DNA of 14,529 nt from an uncultured Clostridia bacterium (GCA_947385185.1 CANDJX010000030.1:1-14529), one strand, 5' to 3'. Positions 1 to 5,891 are shown, numbered from the stretch's first letter. A program made the numbers and translations. The notes: generated from the sequence alone by a model not told the origin.

Positions 1-44
1 CACTGACAAGCACACTCTTTCCCTACACGACGCTCTTCCGATCT
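1..44 (+). other. Illumina P5 / TruSeq read-1 adapter contamination
   Basis: Bases 12-44 are identical to the 33-base Illumina read-1 sequencing primer site, ending in GCTCTTCCGATCT. Just before it, bases 1-3 (CAC) match the end of the P5 flow-cell oligo and bases 4-11 (TGACAAGC) sit exactly where an 8-base i5 index would be. This is library sequence left on the contig end; genomic sequence starts at about base 45. The adapter match is seen directly; reading 4-11 as an index is inferred from its position and length. Confidence 0.97.
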
Positions 45-72
45 CGAATTTTTCGACGTTTCTTTTCCGTGC

Positions 73-102
73 TTGACAAACTACCGCCCGCGGTTGTATA
101 AT
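73..102 (+). promoter_or_regulatory. Sigma-A promoter of the DUF1934 gene, probably leaderless
   Basis: TTGACA at 73-78 and TATAAT at 97-102 are both perfect consensus hexamers, separated by 18 bases. Transcription would begin at about 109-110, which is the A of the ATG at 110. There is no room for a Shine-Dalgarno sequence, so the mRNA is predicted to be leaderless. Confidence 0.85.
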
Positions 103-109
103 ACTACGC

Positions 110-496
110 ATGGAACGCAACGCTATAATAAAAATAAGAGAGTCCGCCGACGGTGAAGCCGTTCTCATGACCACCGGGAAGGTGGTAAGACTCGGAAACA
201 GTCTTAATATCATTTACGGACAGGAAGGCGCATTCTATACCATAGGAATATCCGACGGGATCGTATCCGTTTCACGCGAAAGCGACGAGGATTATTCTTT
301 GATCCTCTGCGAAGGCAAAGAGGACGAATTCACCGTATCGACCCCGTTCGGAGATATAGACATGAAAGTCGTGCCCGAGCGTGTGTTTTACGAAGAAAAC
401 GAACAAGGCGTACGCGTCGAACTCGTTTACGAGCTTATCGGCGGAGGCGGAAGCGAAACGTTCATGCTGTATCTCGAATGCAAATACGATAACTGA
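110..496 (+). CDS. DUF1934 family beta-barrel protein (YwiB-like)
   Basis: This 128-residue protein resembles DUF1934 (B. subtilis YwiB type), a small calycin-like beta-barrel family of unknown function. The family pattern is visible: an IKI strand, a short DGE turn, a 'TTGK' strand, then 'NIIYGQEG', which resembles the usual 'YYI-Y-E' segment. Later come a 'TPFGDIDMKV' strand and a C-terminal 'Y-L' strand pair. The length is close to that of the family (about 130-145). The ATG at 110 is preferred over the Met at residue 20 because the first strand (residues 5-9) and the DGE turn belong to the fold. No Shine-Dalgarno precedes it; the promoter -10 ends 7 bases upstream, so initiation is probably leaderless. 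It is a single-gene unit closed by a terminator at 496-527. In some Bacillota this family sits near argS or rpoE; here the upstream neighbour is cut off by the contig end. Family is fairly sure, function unknown. Confidence 0.82.
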   Translation: MERNAIIKIRESADGEAVLMTTGKVVRLGNSLNIIYGQEGAFYTIGISDGIVSVSRESDEDYSLILCEGKEDEFTVSTPFGDIDMKVVPERVFYEENEQGVRVELVYELIGGGGSETFMLYLECKYDN

Positions 497-527
497 AAAC
501 GAGGTTTCCGCAAAAACCTCGTTTTTC
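496..527 (+). terminator. Bidirectional rho-independent terminator
   Basis: A 12-bp perfect stem pairs 496-507 (AAAACGAGGTTT) with 514-525, with loop CCGCAA, followed by TTTTTCTT on the plus strand. Read on the minus strand, the stem also ends in a T-rich arm. It separates the convergent DUF1934 and exonuclease genes and can serve both. Confidence 0.88.
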
Positions 528-534
528 TTATATA

Positions 535-1161
535 TTATTGTTTGTTGTCGTCATTCACGGTCTTGTTGTGCGCGGTCTTATTATATCTGTAACCGTATCT
601 GTTCGTATGTATTTTAGGATACCTGAAGTTACGCACATACGCCGCGGGATCGAAATCGTACATTTCGCCGAGCCGCAACAGAATGCCGGCGCACGCGCGC
701 GTATCGTATAATGCGTTGTGATGTTCGGTCAATTCCACGCCGAGAGTCCGCGACAGATTGGAAAGCACGAGATCCCCTTTTACGTTCTTATAATCGAAAT
801 GCAGGCGTCTGGCAAGATCGACCGTACAAAGATACCTTATCGGCGGCACGACTATCTTTCTGTTTTCGAGCGCTTTCGCGAGCACGGTCAGATCGAATTC
901 GGCGTTATGCGCCACAAAGATACGCGAAGACGCATTCGGCGCTATGCGCGCCCACACGTCCTCGAACTTCGGCGCACCCTCCACCATCTCCGGAGTAATG
1001 TGATGTATGGATATGTTGAATTCTTCGAATATGTCCTCGGGATCGACGAGCGTATACCACTCGTCGGTCACTTTATCGTCCGTAAGCAATTGAACGCCTA
1101 TAGAACATATGCTGTCGTTTTTACTGTTTGGAGTTTCTACGTCAAGTACAATATAATCCAT
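535..1161 (-). CDS. DEDDh 3'-5' exonuclease (DnaQ/PolC epsilon-like)
   Basis: This 208-residue protein is an RNase T/DnaQ-fold exonuclease, expected to remove nucleotides from 3' ends with two metal ions. All DEDDh positions are visible: D7 and E9 in 'LDVETP' (Exo I), D90 in 'HNAEFDL' (Exo II), and H148 with D153 in 'HHNALYDTR' (Exo III). The segment 'HHITPEMVEGAP' is typical of the family. The catalytic domain ends near residue 175; the last 30 residues are rich in Tyr, Asn and Lys and look disordered. It stands alone without a polymerase domain, so it may act in repair or RNA/DNA turnover rather than as the replicative proofreader. It lies 19 bases downstream of the InlB-repeat lipoprotein gene and probably shares its promoter. 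A weak GGGAAG lies about 7 bases before the ATG. The enzyme class is solid; the physiological substrate is unknown. Confidence 0.9.
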   Translation of the reverse strand: MDYIVLDVETPNSKNDSICSIGVQLLTDDKVTDEWYTLVDPEDIFEEFNISIHHITPEMVEGAPKFEDVWARIAPNASSRIFVAHNAEFDLTVLAKALENRKIVVPPIRYLCTVDLARRLHFDYKNVKGDLVLSNLSRTLGVELTEHHNALYDTRACAGILLRLGEMYDFDPAAYVRNFRYPKIHTNRYGYRYNKTAHNKTVNDDNKQ

Positions 1162-1180
1162 TTTGATTCTTCCCGTGCGT

Positions 1181-1921
1181 TTATTCGTAAATCGCAGTAA
1201 GCGTTATATTGCCGTCGCCCGTCCATACGGAAGGCGCGATATAATTTTCGTTGTTATCCGTACGCCAGCCCGCAAAAGTCATACCGTTCTTTGCCGCCGA
1301 ATACGGAACGAACGGAGCGCCGTAATCCACGAGCTGCTCGGCGTAATTTCCGATCAGTTCGTTCCCCTCTCCGTCGATTATGATTCCGCCGTTGCCGTAG
1401 TACGTTACAGTGAACGTTTCCGGTTTCCACTGCGCCGTAAATGTCACGTCGGCGGCATACTCGAAAGGCGACGCGACGTCAACGGGCTCGCCGTCGCAAA
1501 GCCAACCGATAAATATATAATGTTCGCGACTCGGCACAGGCAGAAACGACATCACAATGCCCGAACCGCATTCGTATTCCGAACTGCCCAAATCGTTCCC
1601 ACCCGCCGCGTCGAGAGTCACTTTATAGCGATAACTTGTCCAACCGCAATAAAGTATCGTGTCCGAACCGATACGCGAATCGGGCTCGAACCTATTGTTC
1701 AATCCGCTGTCGGTATACCAACCGTCGAATATATATCCCGTTTTCTCGGGCACGGGCAAAGCAACTTTACCGTCGGCGTCGCTGAGGACGGTAGTCAATA
1801 CCTCCTCGCCGTCATATAAAGTAACGAAATGATTCCCGTTCGAGCAACCGAAAAACGCCGCCGATAAAGTCGAAACGGTTATTATCAAAAACAATATTGC
1901 AAATTTTCTGTGCTTTGCCAT
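1181..1921 (-). CDS. Secreted lipoprotein with three InlB-type (Listeria-Bacteroides) repeats
   Basis: The 246-residue product begins with a basic N-terminus and a hydrophobic stretch (residues 7-25) that ends in FFGC, a plausible though imperfect lipobox with C26 as the lipidated residue. The rest is three copies of the beta-grasp List_Bact_rpt/InlB B-repeat, recognised by the GW cores 'GYIFDGWYTD' (about 62), 'HYIFIGWLCDG' (about 134) and 'MTFAGWRTD' (about 214). Each copy is followed by a strand such as 'VTFTAQW' or 'NITLTAIY'. These modules are common in surface proteins of gut Bacillota and act as stalks or adhesive spacers; no catalytic or anchoring domain accompanies them here. The start has a good GAGG seven bases upstream and a promoter at 1942-1970. 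It is the first gene of a two-gene unit with the DEDDh exonuclease, an odd pairing with no obvious functional link. The ligand is unknown. Confidence 0.85.
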   Translation of the reverse strand: MAKHRKFAILFLIITVSTLSAAFFGCSNGNHFVTLYDGEEVLTTVLSDADGKVALPVPEKTGYIFDGWYTDSGLNNRFEPDSRIGSDTILYCGWTSYRYKVTLDAAGGNDLGSSEYECGSGIVMSFLPVPSREHYIFIGWLCDGEPVDVASPFEYAADVTFTAQWKPETFTVTYYGNGGIIIDGEGNELIGNYAEQLVDYGAPFVPYSAAKNGMTFAGWRTDNNENYIAPSVWTGDGNITLTAIYE

Positions 1922-1941
1922 CGGTCTGCCTCGTCTGATAT

Positions 1942-1970
1942 AATATACACCATTTTGCCGCGCAAGTCAA
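1942..1970 (-). promoter_or_regulatory. Promoter of the lipoprotein-exonuclease unit
   Basis: On the minus strand, TTGACT (complement of 1965-1970) and TATATT (complement of 1942-1947) are separated by 17 bases. The predicted start at about 1935 leaves a roughly 14-base leader holding the GAGG ribosome site of the lipoprotein gene. Confidence 0.7.
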
Positions 1971-2040
1971 AGACATAAGTCGGATTTTCGCCCCGCCTGA
2001 AAAAAATATATCAATCGAGAACAATTTACGGGTAATACGC

Positions 2041-2069
2041 TTGATTTTTTTTCGCTTATATGGTATTAT
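2041..2069 (+). promoter_or_regulatory. Promoter of tRNA-Ser
   Basis: TTGATT at 2041-2046 and TATTAT at 2064-2069 have a 17-base spacer and an intervening T-rich tract. Transcription would start near 2076, about 37 bases before the mature tRNA 5' end. Confidence 0.7.
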
Positions 2070-2112
2070 TATCGGGCTGTCGGTAATCGACGCGCTGAGA
2101 GCGCTCACATTC

Positions 2113-2202
2113 GGAGAGGTGGTTGAGTGGTCGAAGGCACACGCTTGGAAAGCGTGCGATGCGGTAACGTATCCGCGGGTTCGAATCCCGCCCTCTCCGC
2201 CA
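2113..2202 (+). tRNA. tRNA-Ser (anticodon GGA), CCA encoded
   Basis: The acceptor stem GGAGAGG (2113-2119) pairs with CCTCTCC (2192-2198), followed by discriminator G2199 and a genomically encoded CCA (2200-2202). The anticodon stem CACGC (2140-2144) pairs with GCGTG (2152-2156) around the loop TTGGAAA, which places the anticodon GGA at 2147-2149; it reads UCC and UCU. The long class II variable arm (GATGCG/CGTATC around GTAA) is diagnostic for serine. The T arm is GCGGG-TTCGAAT-CCCGC. The gene stands alone with its own promoter and terminator. Confidence 0.98.
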
Positions 2203-2205
2203 CAC

Positions 2206-2236
2206 AGAATCGCGTTTGAACACGCGATTCTTTTAT
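2206..2236 (+). terminator. Terminator of tRNA-Ser
   Basis: A 10-bp perfect stem AGAATCGCGT (2206-2215) pairs with ACGCGATTCT (2222-2231) around a 6-base loop and runs into TTTTATT. It begins four bases after the encoded CCA. Confidence 0.85.
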
Positions 2237-2295
2237 TATAGCGCGACAATATTATTCGGGATCATGATATTTTCATTTGCCAACCGTATTTGAAC

Positions 2296-2312
2296 GCGCC
2301 GCATAGCGGCGC
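2296..2312. repeat. GC-rich perfect inverted repeat (7-3-7)
   Basis: GCGCCGC-ATA-GCGGCGC is a perfect 7-bp inverted repeat with a 3-base centre, followed on the plus strand by ATTTGTTT. It could be a weak extra terminator after the tRNA or a protein-binding palindrome. It lies in AT-rich intergenic DNA between the tRNA terminator and the next promoter, where nothing else is recognisable. Function is not established. Confidence 0.5.
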
Positions 2313-2371
2313 ATTTGTTTAGTCGATCGCCCGTCGCGCGGCGAAATTGTCCGCATGGCGTATATTTTTTG

Positions 2372-2400
2372 TTGCAAAAGTTTTACGATTATATTATAAT
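2372..2400 (+). promoter_or_regulatory. Promoter of the small membrane protein gene, probably leaderless
   Basis: TTGCAA at 2372-2377 and a perfect TATAAT at 2395-2400 are 17 bases apart. The -10 ends six bases before the ATG at 2407, so the predicted start site coincides with the start codon and leaves no leader. Confidence 0.75.
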
Positions 2401-2406
2401 TTATTT

Positions 2407-2730
2407 ATGGATTTTATATTTGACATTTTATTCGGTACTTTTGCCGGGATTTTCAATCTGATATGCCCGAACTACCGATTAAAAAAATGGCAAAAAATAC
2501 TCTGCATTATTTTAAGCATATTGTTACTGACTTCCTCAATCGGTTGTTTTACGGCAGGAATTATTATACTTAACGAATTCCAAAATTCCGGTACTTTGGG
2601 AATCGTATTGACCGCCGCAGGAGCTTCGCTATTAACAATACAATGCGTGGCGTTTGCGGTTTTGACCGGTTATAAATTAAAAGCGGAAGCTCGAAAAAAG
2701 AATGATAAAAAGAACAATGACAGTAAATAA
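2407..2730 (+). CDS. Small two-helix membrane protein, unknown function
   Basis: From the ATG at 2407 this is a 107-residue protein that I do not recognise. Its N-terminal 20 residues are hydrophobic and amphipathic ('FIFDILFGTFAGIFNLI'), followed by 'RLKKWQK' and two clear membrane segments at about residues 31-52 and 61-85. The tail, from about residue 88, is charged and rich in Lys and Asn ('KAEARKKNDKKNNDSK') and probably cytoplasmic. A longer form from TTG at 2347 is open, but it would run back through the promoter, so the ATG is preferred. No Shine-Dalgarno is present, consistent with leaderless translation. The coding sequence is distinctly richer in A and T than the flanking housekeeping genes, as are the two genes after it, which hints at separate ancestry. 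No clear terminator follows; the 163 bases to the next gene are AT-rich. Confidence 0.65.
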   Translation: MDFIFDILFGTFAGIFNLICPNYRLKKWQKILCIILSILLLTSSIGCFTAGIIILNEFQNSGTLGIVLTAAGASLLTIQCVAFAVLTGYKLKAEARKKNDKKNNDSK

Positions 2731-2893
2731 AAAAATCCGTTTTAGGCTATTACCGCTCCGACGACAAAAAAATTGCTAATACCCGACAAATGAAAATAAT
2801 TTTCAAAAAGTACGATATTTTGAAATTTTAATAGAATTCAGAGAATGGTTATATACGAATTGTCTGTCAAAAACGATCCCGAGGTATCAGATT

Positions 2894-3307
2894 ATGGATA
2901 AATCCAGATTGCTTCAATTCATTTCCGAACAAAAAACCGCGTTTATTGCTTCGGTAAACGAATGCGGTTATCCCGTAGTTCGAGCCATGCTTGCGCCCCG
3001 TAAAGTAGACGGCGCCGAAATTTATTTCTCCACAAACACATCGTCGAAAAAAATCAAACAGTATCTGGACAACAATAAGGCGTGCGTCTATTTTTACAAA
3101 CGCGGCAAATTCAGGTATCGGGGTGTTTCGATTATCGGCGAAATGGAAGTTTGCACAGACCGATCCACGAAAGAGATGATCTGGCGCTTCGGGGATAAAA
3201 TGTTCTATAAGCAAGGCGTAACTGACCCGGATTATTGCGTACTTAAATTCAAATGCAAAACAGCCGAATATTATTGCGACTTCAAGATCGAAACGATAGA
3301 ATTCTGA
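2894..3307 (+). CDS. Pyridoxamine 5'-phosphate oxidase-family split-barrel protein
   Basis: This 137-residue protein has the signature of the FMN-binding split barrel family (general stress protein 26 / PNPOx-like). Visible elements are 'FISEQKTAFIASVNECGYPVVRAM' at the N-terminus (first barrel strands), 'IYFSTNTSSKKIKQYLDNNKACVYFY' (the usual 'T---S-K---L--N--v-l-f' stretch) and 'YRGVSIIGEMEV' (the 'v-l-G-a-ev' strand). Such proteins bind FMN, F420 or haem and often act as small oxidoreductases; which cofactor applies here cannot be read off. The length is normal. The start is set by GAGGT at 2881-2885, eight bases before the ATG. The promoter is unclear; TTATAT at 2849-2854 preceded by TG is a weak candidate. 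A 67-residue gene follows 68 bases later with its own ribosome site. The gene is AT-richer than the window average. Confidence 0.85.
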   Translation: MDKSRLLQFISEQKTAFIASVNECGYPVVRAMLAPRKVDGAEIYFSTNTSSKKIKQYLDNNKACVYFYKRGKFRYRGVSIIGEMEVCTDRSTKEMIWRFGDKMFYKQGVTDPDYCVLKFKCKTAEYYCDFKIETIEF

Positions 3308-3375
3308 AATTTCTCGGACTTGCGGTACGGGCGACTTGATTCGCCGCCGTCCGTTCCGGTCCAAAGGAATAATCC

Positions 3376-3579
3376 ATGAGTAAATATCAACCTTTATGGG
3401 AATACGTCGCAGAAGTCGATACGTTTCCGTTAAAATTGAGTTTCCAAAAAATTTTTTCCATTCTCGGTTTTGAAATAGATCATTCGTTTCTGACTTATAA
3501 AAAAGAAACCGCCGAATTTGACTTCATCGTGAAAAAAATATCGATGAAAGACAAAACGGTCATATTTGAAAAAGCGTAA
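3376..3579 (+). CDS. Small DUF7662-like protein
   Basis: This is a complete 67-residue single-domain protein. The pattern 'KYQPLWEYV', then 'LSFQKIFSILGFEIDHSFLTYKKE', then a final strand 'FIVKKISMKDKTVIFEK' matches the small domain annotated DUF7662, in which a helix carrying an 'I-G--i--SF--y' motif packs against a short beta-sheet. The family assignment is from memory and the function is unknown. AAAGGA at 3363-3368 sits seven bases before the ATG and fixes the start. It ends seven bases before the stop of the convergent ABC-F gene; its last codons form one arm of the shared terminator. With the preceding split-barrel gene it may form a loose unit. Confidence 0.72.
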   Translation: MSKYQPLWEYVAEVDTFPLKLSFQKIFSILGFEIDHSFLTYKKETAEFDFIVKKISMKDKTVIFEKA

Positions 3580-3598
3580 ATCGATTTTATGCTTTTTT
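3569..3598. terminator. Bidirectional terminator built into the ends of two convergent genes
   Basis: AAAAAGCGTAAA (3569-3580) pairs with TTTATGCTTTTT (3586-3597) over 12 bp with one G-T pair, leaving loop TCGAT. A T-run follows on both strands. The stop codons of the DUF7662-like gene (3577-3579) and the ABC-F gene (3587-3589) both lie inside the hairpin. Confidence 0.8.
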
Positions 3599-5071
3599 CA
3601 CCACGACCGTCCTTGTCGCGACTTTATTCCGAAACGCCTTGTCGTGTTCTACAAATATCATGGTCGGTTGAAATTCGGTAAGCAGGTTTTCGATCTGCAT
3701 TCTCGAATATATGTCTATATAATTGAGCGGTTCGTCCCAGACGTACAGGTGCGCCCTTTCGCACAGGCTTCCGGCTATGAGCACTTTTTTCTTCTGCCCT
3801 TCGGAAAAAGAAGATATATCTCCGTCGAAATCGTCTTTACGGAAATCCATTTTATTCAGAACGGCTTTAAGCAGACTTTCGTCTATTCCCCGCTCTTCCG
3901 CAAATTCGGAAAGACTGCCTTTAACGTGATCCGAGGTTTGCGGCACGTATGATATAATAAGCCCGGATGCGACCGTTACTTCCCCGAAGCGGTCGATTTT
4001 TTCGCCTGCGATCATTTTCAATATACTGCTTTTCCCCGAGCCGTTCTCTCCTTCGAGCGCAATTCGATCGCCGCGCCGAAGGTCGAAAGTAACGGGCAGA
4101 CAGACTTTGCGCCCGTCGTAAACGGCTTCCGCGTCGCGCAAATTCAACAGTCTGTCGGAATGGTAAACGAGCGGCGACAACTTAAGTTTGCCGACCGTTT
4201 CGGTATTGCGCAAAAGCCCTGCTTTTTGCTCTGCCGCCTGCATTACTCTCGTTTCGGTAACTTTCGCGCGCTTCATTAGTTTTGCGGATTTATGCCCGAC
4301 GTACCCTCTGTCCGGTTTCAAGCCGGCGCTCGTTTTACCGTATTTGGATTCTTCGGTTCTGTCCGACCATTCCGCCGTACGCTTCGCCGCTTCGGTCAGT
4401 CTTGCTATATCCTTTTTGAGTTTTTCGTTCTGTGCCGTTTCAAACGCCTGTCTGCGCTCGAAATTTTCCATGTACGACGAGAAATTTCCGCTTTGCAATT
4501 CTATATCGGATCTGTTGATCGACATGATATGATCCACGCAACCGTCGAGAAACGCTCTGTCGTGCGATACGAGGATAAACCCTTTTTTGCGTCTTAAGTA
4601 TTCCGCTACGGTTTCGCGCGCCGACGCGTCGAGATGATTGGTCGGTTCGTCTATCAGTAAAAAATTCCCGTCGCGTAAAAACAACCCGGCAAGCATAAGT
4701 TTAGTACACTCGCCGCCCGAAAAAGTATCGAACGGACGGTAAAGCGCGTCGGCTGAAATATTCAGATACGACAATTCGCGCATCATTTCCCATTCTTCGG
4801 CGTCCGGACAGATTTCGGACAACACGTCGAGCGCCGTACGCGCCCTGTTCTTTATACCGAAAGGAAAATACGAAAAGCGCACTTTGGACGTTATCTCTCC
4901 TTCGTACTCGAGTTTCCCGGCGAGAAGATTCAAAAACGTAGTTTTCCCCCTCCCGTTTCTGCCGACAAGCCCGAGCTTCCAGTCGGTGTCTATATTGAAA
5001 CTCGCGTTATCGAAAATATTCGGTTTTCCGTCATAGCCGAACGTCAGATTTTTTATTCCTATCAAAGACAT
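3587..5071 (-). CDS. ABC-F ATPase of the Lsa type, ribosomal protection protein
   Basis: The 494-residue protein has two ABC ATPase domains and no membrane segments, the ABC-F layout. Domain 1 has Walker A 'GRNGRGKT' (37-44), signature 'FSGGE' (117-121), Walker B 'LLIDEP' (138-143) and switch H170. An interdomain linker of charged helices spans about 190-295. Domain 2 has Walker A 'GENGSGKS' (341-348), signature 'FSEGQ' (422-426), Walker B 'VWDEP' (444-448) and H476. The opening 'DTDWKLGLVGRNGRGKTTFL' region and the linker 'RGYVGHKSAKLMKRAK' resemble Lsa/Vga-type proteins, which enter the ribosomal E site and displace lincosamides, streptogramin A or pleuromutilins. Actual drug spectrum is inference. 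The start has GGAGG nine bases upstream. The 5' leader carries a short ORF and an intrinsic terminator, so expression is probably induced by attenuation. It ends in a terminator shared with the gene at 3376-3579. Confidence 0.92.
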   Translation of the reverse strand: MSLIGIKNLTFGYDGKPNIFDNASFNIDTDWKLGLVGRNGRGKTTFLNLLAGKLEYEGEITSKVRFSYFPFGIKNRARTALDVLSEICPDAEEWEMMRELSYLNISADALYRPFDTFSGGECTKLMLAGLFLRDGNFLLIDEPTNHLDASARETVAEYLRRKKGFILVSHDRAFLDGCVDHIMSINRSDIELQSGNFSSYMENFERRQAFETAQNEKLKKDIARLTEAAKRTAEWSDRTEESKYGKTSAGLKPDRGYVGHKSAKLMKRAKVTETRVMQAAEQKAGLLRNTETVGKLKLSPLVYHSDRLLNLRDAEAVYDGRKVCLPVTFDLRRGDRIALEGENGSGKSSILKMIAGEKIDRFGEVTVASGLIISYVPQTSDHVKGSLSEFAEERGIDESLLKAVLNKMDFRKDDFDGDISSFSEGQKKKVLIAGSLCERAHLYVWDEPLNYIDIYSRMQIENLLTEFQPTMIFVEHDKAFRNKVATRTVVVKKA

Positions 5072-5090
5072 AATTTATCGCCTCCGCAAT

Positions 5091-5130
5091 AAGAAAAGAG
5101 TCATCGGAAAGAAATTCCGATAACTCTTTT
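5091..5130 (-). terminator. Attenuator terminator in the ABC-F leader
   Basis: Read on the minus strand, AAAAGAGTTATCGG pairs with CCGATGACTCTTTT over 14 positions with one mismatch, extended by two A-T pairs inside. The loop is five bases and the 3' arm continues as TTTTCTTATT. The hairpin ends five bases before the GGAGG of the ABC-F gene, so it stops transcription before the coding region unless it is disrupted. Confidence 0.85.
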
Positions 5131-5140
5131 GAATCAAGTT

Positions 5141-5192
5141 AAGAAATACTTTCTTGCGATCGAACAAAGCAACGGCGTATATCCGTCGCTTT
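5141..5192 (-). promoter_or_regulatory. Leader hairpins between the short ORF and the attenuator
   Basis: Two further stems lie in the ABC-F leader. AAAGCGACGG pairs with CCGTTGCTTT (5166-5175 with 5183-5192, one G-T pair). AAGAAA pairs with TTTCTT (5141-5146 with 5150-5155). The second competes with an 8-base perfect complement between 5149-5156 and 5207-5214, the latter lying within the short leader ORF. Mutually exclusive pairings of this kind are expected in a ribosome-sensing attenuator. The folds are seen as complementarity only; which ones form is inferred. Confidence 0.6.
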
Positions 5193-5202
5193 AATATTCA
5201 AT

Positions 5203-5223
5203 TCAACAAGAAAGAATCTCCAT
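5203..5223 (-). CDS. Six-codon leader peptide (MEILSC) of the ABC-F attenuator
   Basis: ATG-GAG-ATT-CTT-TCT-TGT-TGA encodes MEILSC. A strong GAGG (complement of 5230-5233) lies six bases upstream, as good a ribosome site as any in the window, which argues that this tiny frame is translated. It lies about 15 bases after the predicted transcription start and 131 bases before the ABC-F start. Its codons 3-6 are complementary to 5149-5156, so a ribosome stalled here by an antibiotic would change how the downstream RNA folds. Translation is inferred from the ribosome site and position. Confidence 0.7.
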   Translation of the reverse strand: MEILSC

Positions 5224-5244
5224 TTCACACCTCGTATTGCGCTC

Positions 5245-5273
5245 AGTATATCATAAAATATCTTTTTGCGCAA
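5245..5273 (-). promoter_or_regulatory. Promoter of the ABC-F leader transcript
   Basis: On the minus strand, TATACT (complement of 5245-5250) is preceded by TGA, giving an extended -10 element. TTGCGC (complement of 5268-5273) lies 17 bases further upstream as a weak -35. The start would be near 5238. The promoter sits right behind the rubrerythrin stop codon (5288), so the ABC-F gene is transcribed separately from that gene. Confidence 0.72.
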
Positions 5274-5287
5274 GCGTTTTCACGCCG

Positions 5288-5824
5288 TCAATAATTTTCC
5301 GAACGAATCTCGAAGTAACTCTGCGGATGATTGCATACGGGGCATACGTCGGGAGCGGACGTACCGACTACGATATGACCGCAGTTACGGCATTCCCATA
5401 CTTTGATTTCGCTCTTTTCGAATACTTTCGCCGTTTCTACGTTCTTCAGAAGCGCGCGGTATCTTTCTTCATGACTCTTTTCTATTGCCGCAACTCCGCG
5501 GAATTTCTCGGCAAGTTCGGGGAATCCCTCTTTTTCGGCGGTTTTGGCGAACTCGTCGTACATATCCGTCCATTCGTAATTTTCGCCGTCTGCAGCCGCC
5601 GCAAGGTTTTCCGCCGTACTGCCTATGCCCTGCAATTCCTTGAACCACATTTTTGCGTGTTCTTTCTCGTTGTCCGCGGTCTTGAGGAACAGCGACGAAA
5701 TCTGTTCGTATCCTTCTTTTTTCGCAACGGACGCAAAATACGTATACTTATTTCTTGCCTGCGATTCTCCGGCGAATGCCGCTTCGAGATTTTTTTCGGT
5801 CTGAGTACCCGAATACTTGTTCAT
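5288..5824 (-). CDS. rbr: Rubrerythrin (non-haem di-iron peroxidase)
   Basis: This 178-residue protein is a classical rubrerythrin, which reduces hydrogen peroxide to water in the cytoplasm of anaerobes. The ferritin-like four-helix part carries the di-iron ligands: E20 in '[10 protein letters not shown]', E53 and H56 in 'NEKEHAKM', E97 in 'TAEKEGF', and E115 with H118 in '[10 protein letters not shown]'. The C-terminal rubredoxin domain has C145/C148 ('CRNCG') and C161/C164 ('CPVCNH'), which bind one iron and pass electrons in. The length is standard and the protein looks intact. AAGGAG lies nine bases before the ATG. It follows the acetyltransferase remnant by 67 bases; I could not find a convincing promoter in that gap, so it may be read from upstream or have an atypical promoter. 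Its presence supports an oxygen-sensitive anaerobic host. No intrinsic terminator is evident after it. Confidence 0.96.
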   Translation of the reverse strand: MNKYSGTQTEKNLEAAFAGESQARNKYTYFASVAKKEGYEQISSLFLKTADNEKEHAKMWFKELQGIGSTAENLAAAADGENYEWTDMYDEFAKTAEKEGFPELAEKFRGVAAIEKSHEERYRALLKNVETAKVFEKSEIKVWECRNCGHIVVGTSAPDVCPVCNHPQSYFEIRSENY

Positions 5825-5891
5825 TTTATTATTCTCCTTAAGTATTTTTGCCGTTTAAGGCTTTGTCTTTATTCACGATTGCGCGAAACGA

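Noticed and set aside
2113..2202. tRNA-Ser as a proven integration site
   Set aside because: No second copy of its 3' end, integrase or excisionase gene occurs in the window; only composition hints at acquisition.
1812..2249. 145-codon minus-strand open frame with 'GGEGGIRTRG'
   Set aside because: It runs antisense through tRNA-Ser and into the lipoprotein gene; this peptide is a well-known false prediction from antisense tRNA-Ser.
2347..2406. TTG-initiated N-terminal extension of the small membrane protein
   Set aside because: It would translate through the -35 and -10 boxes; the ATG at 2407 fits the promoter.
3308..3362. GC-rich stretch between the split-barrel and DUF7662-like genes as a terminator
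   Set aside because: Only a 5-bp GGCGA/TCGCC stem is present and there is no T-tract.
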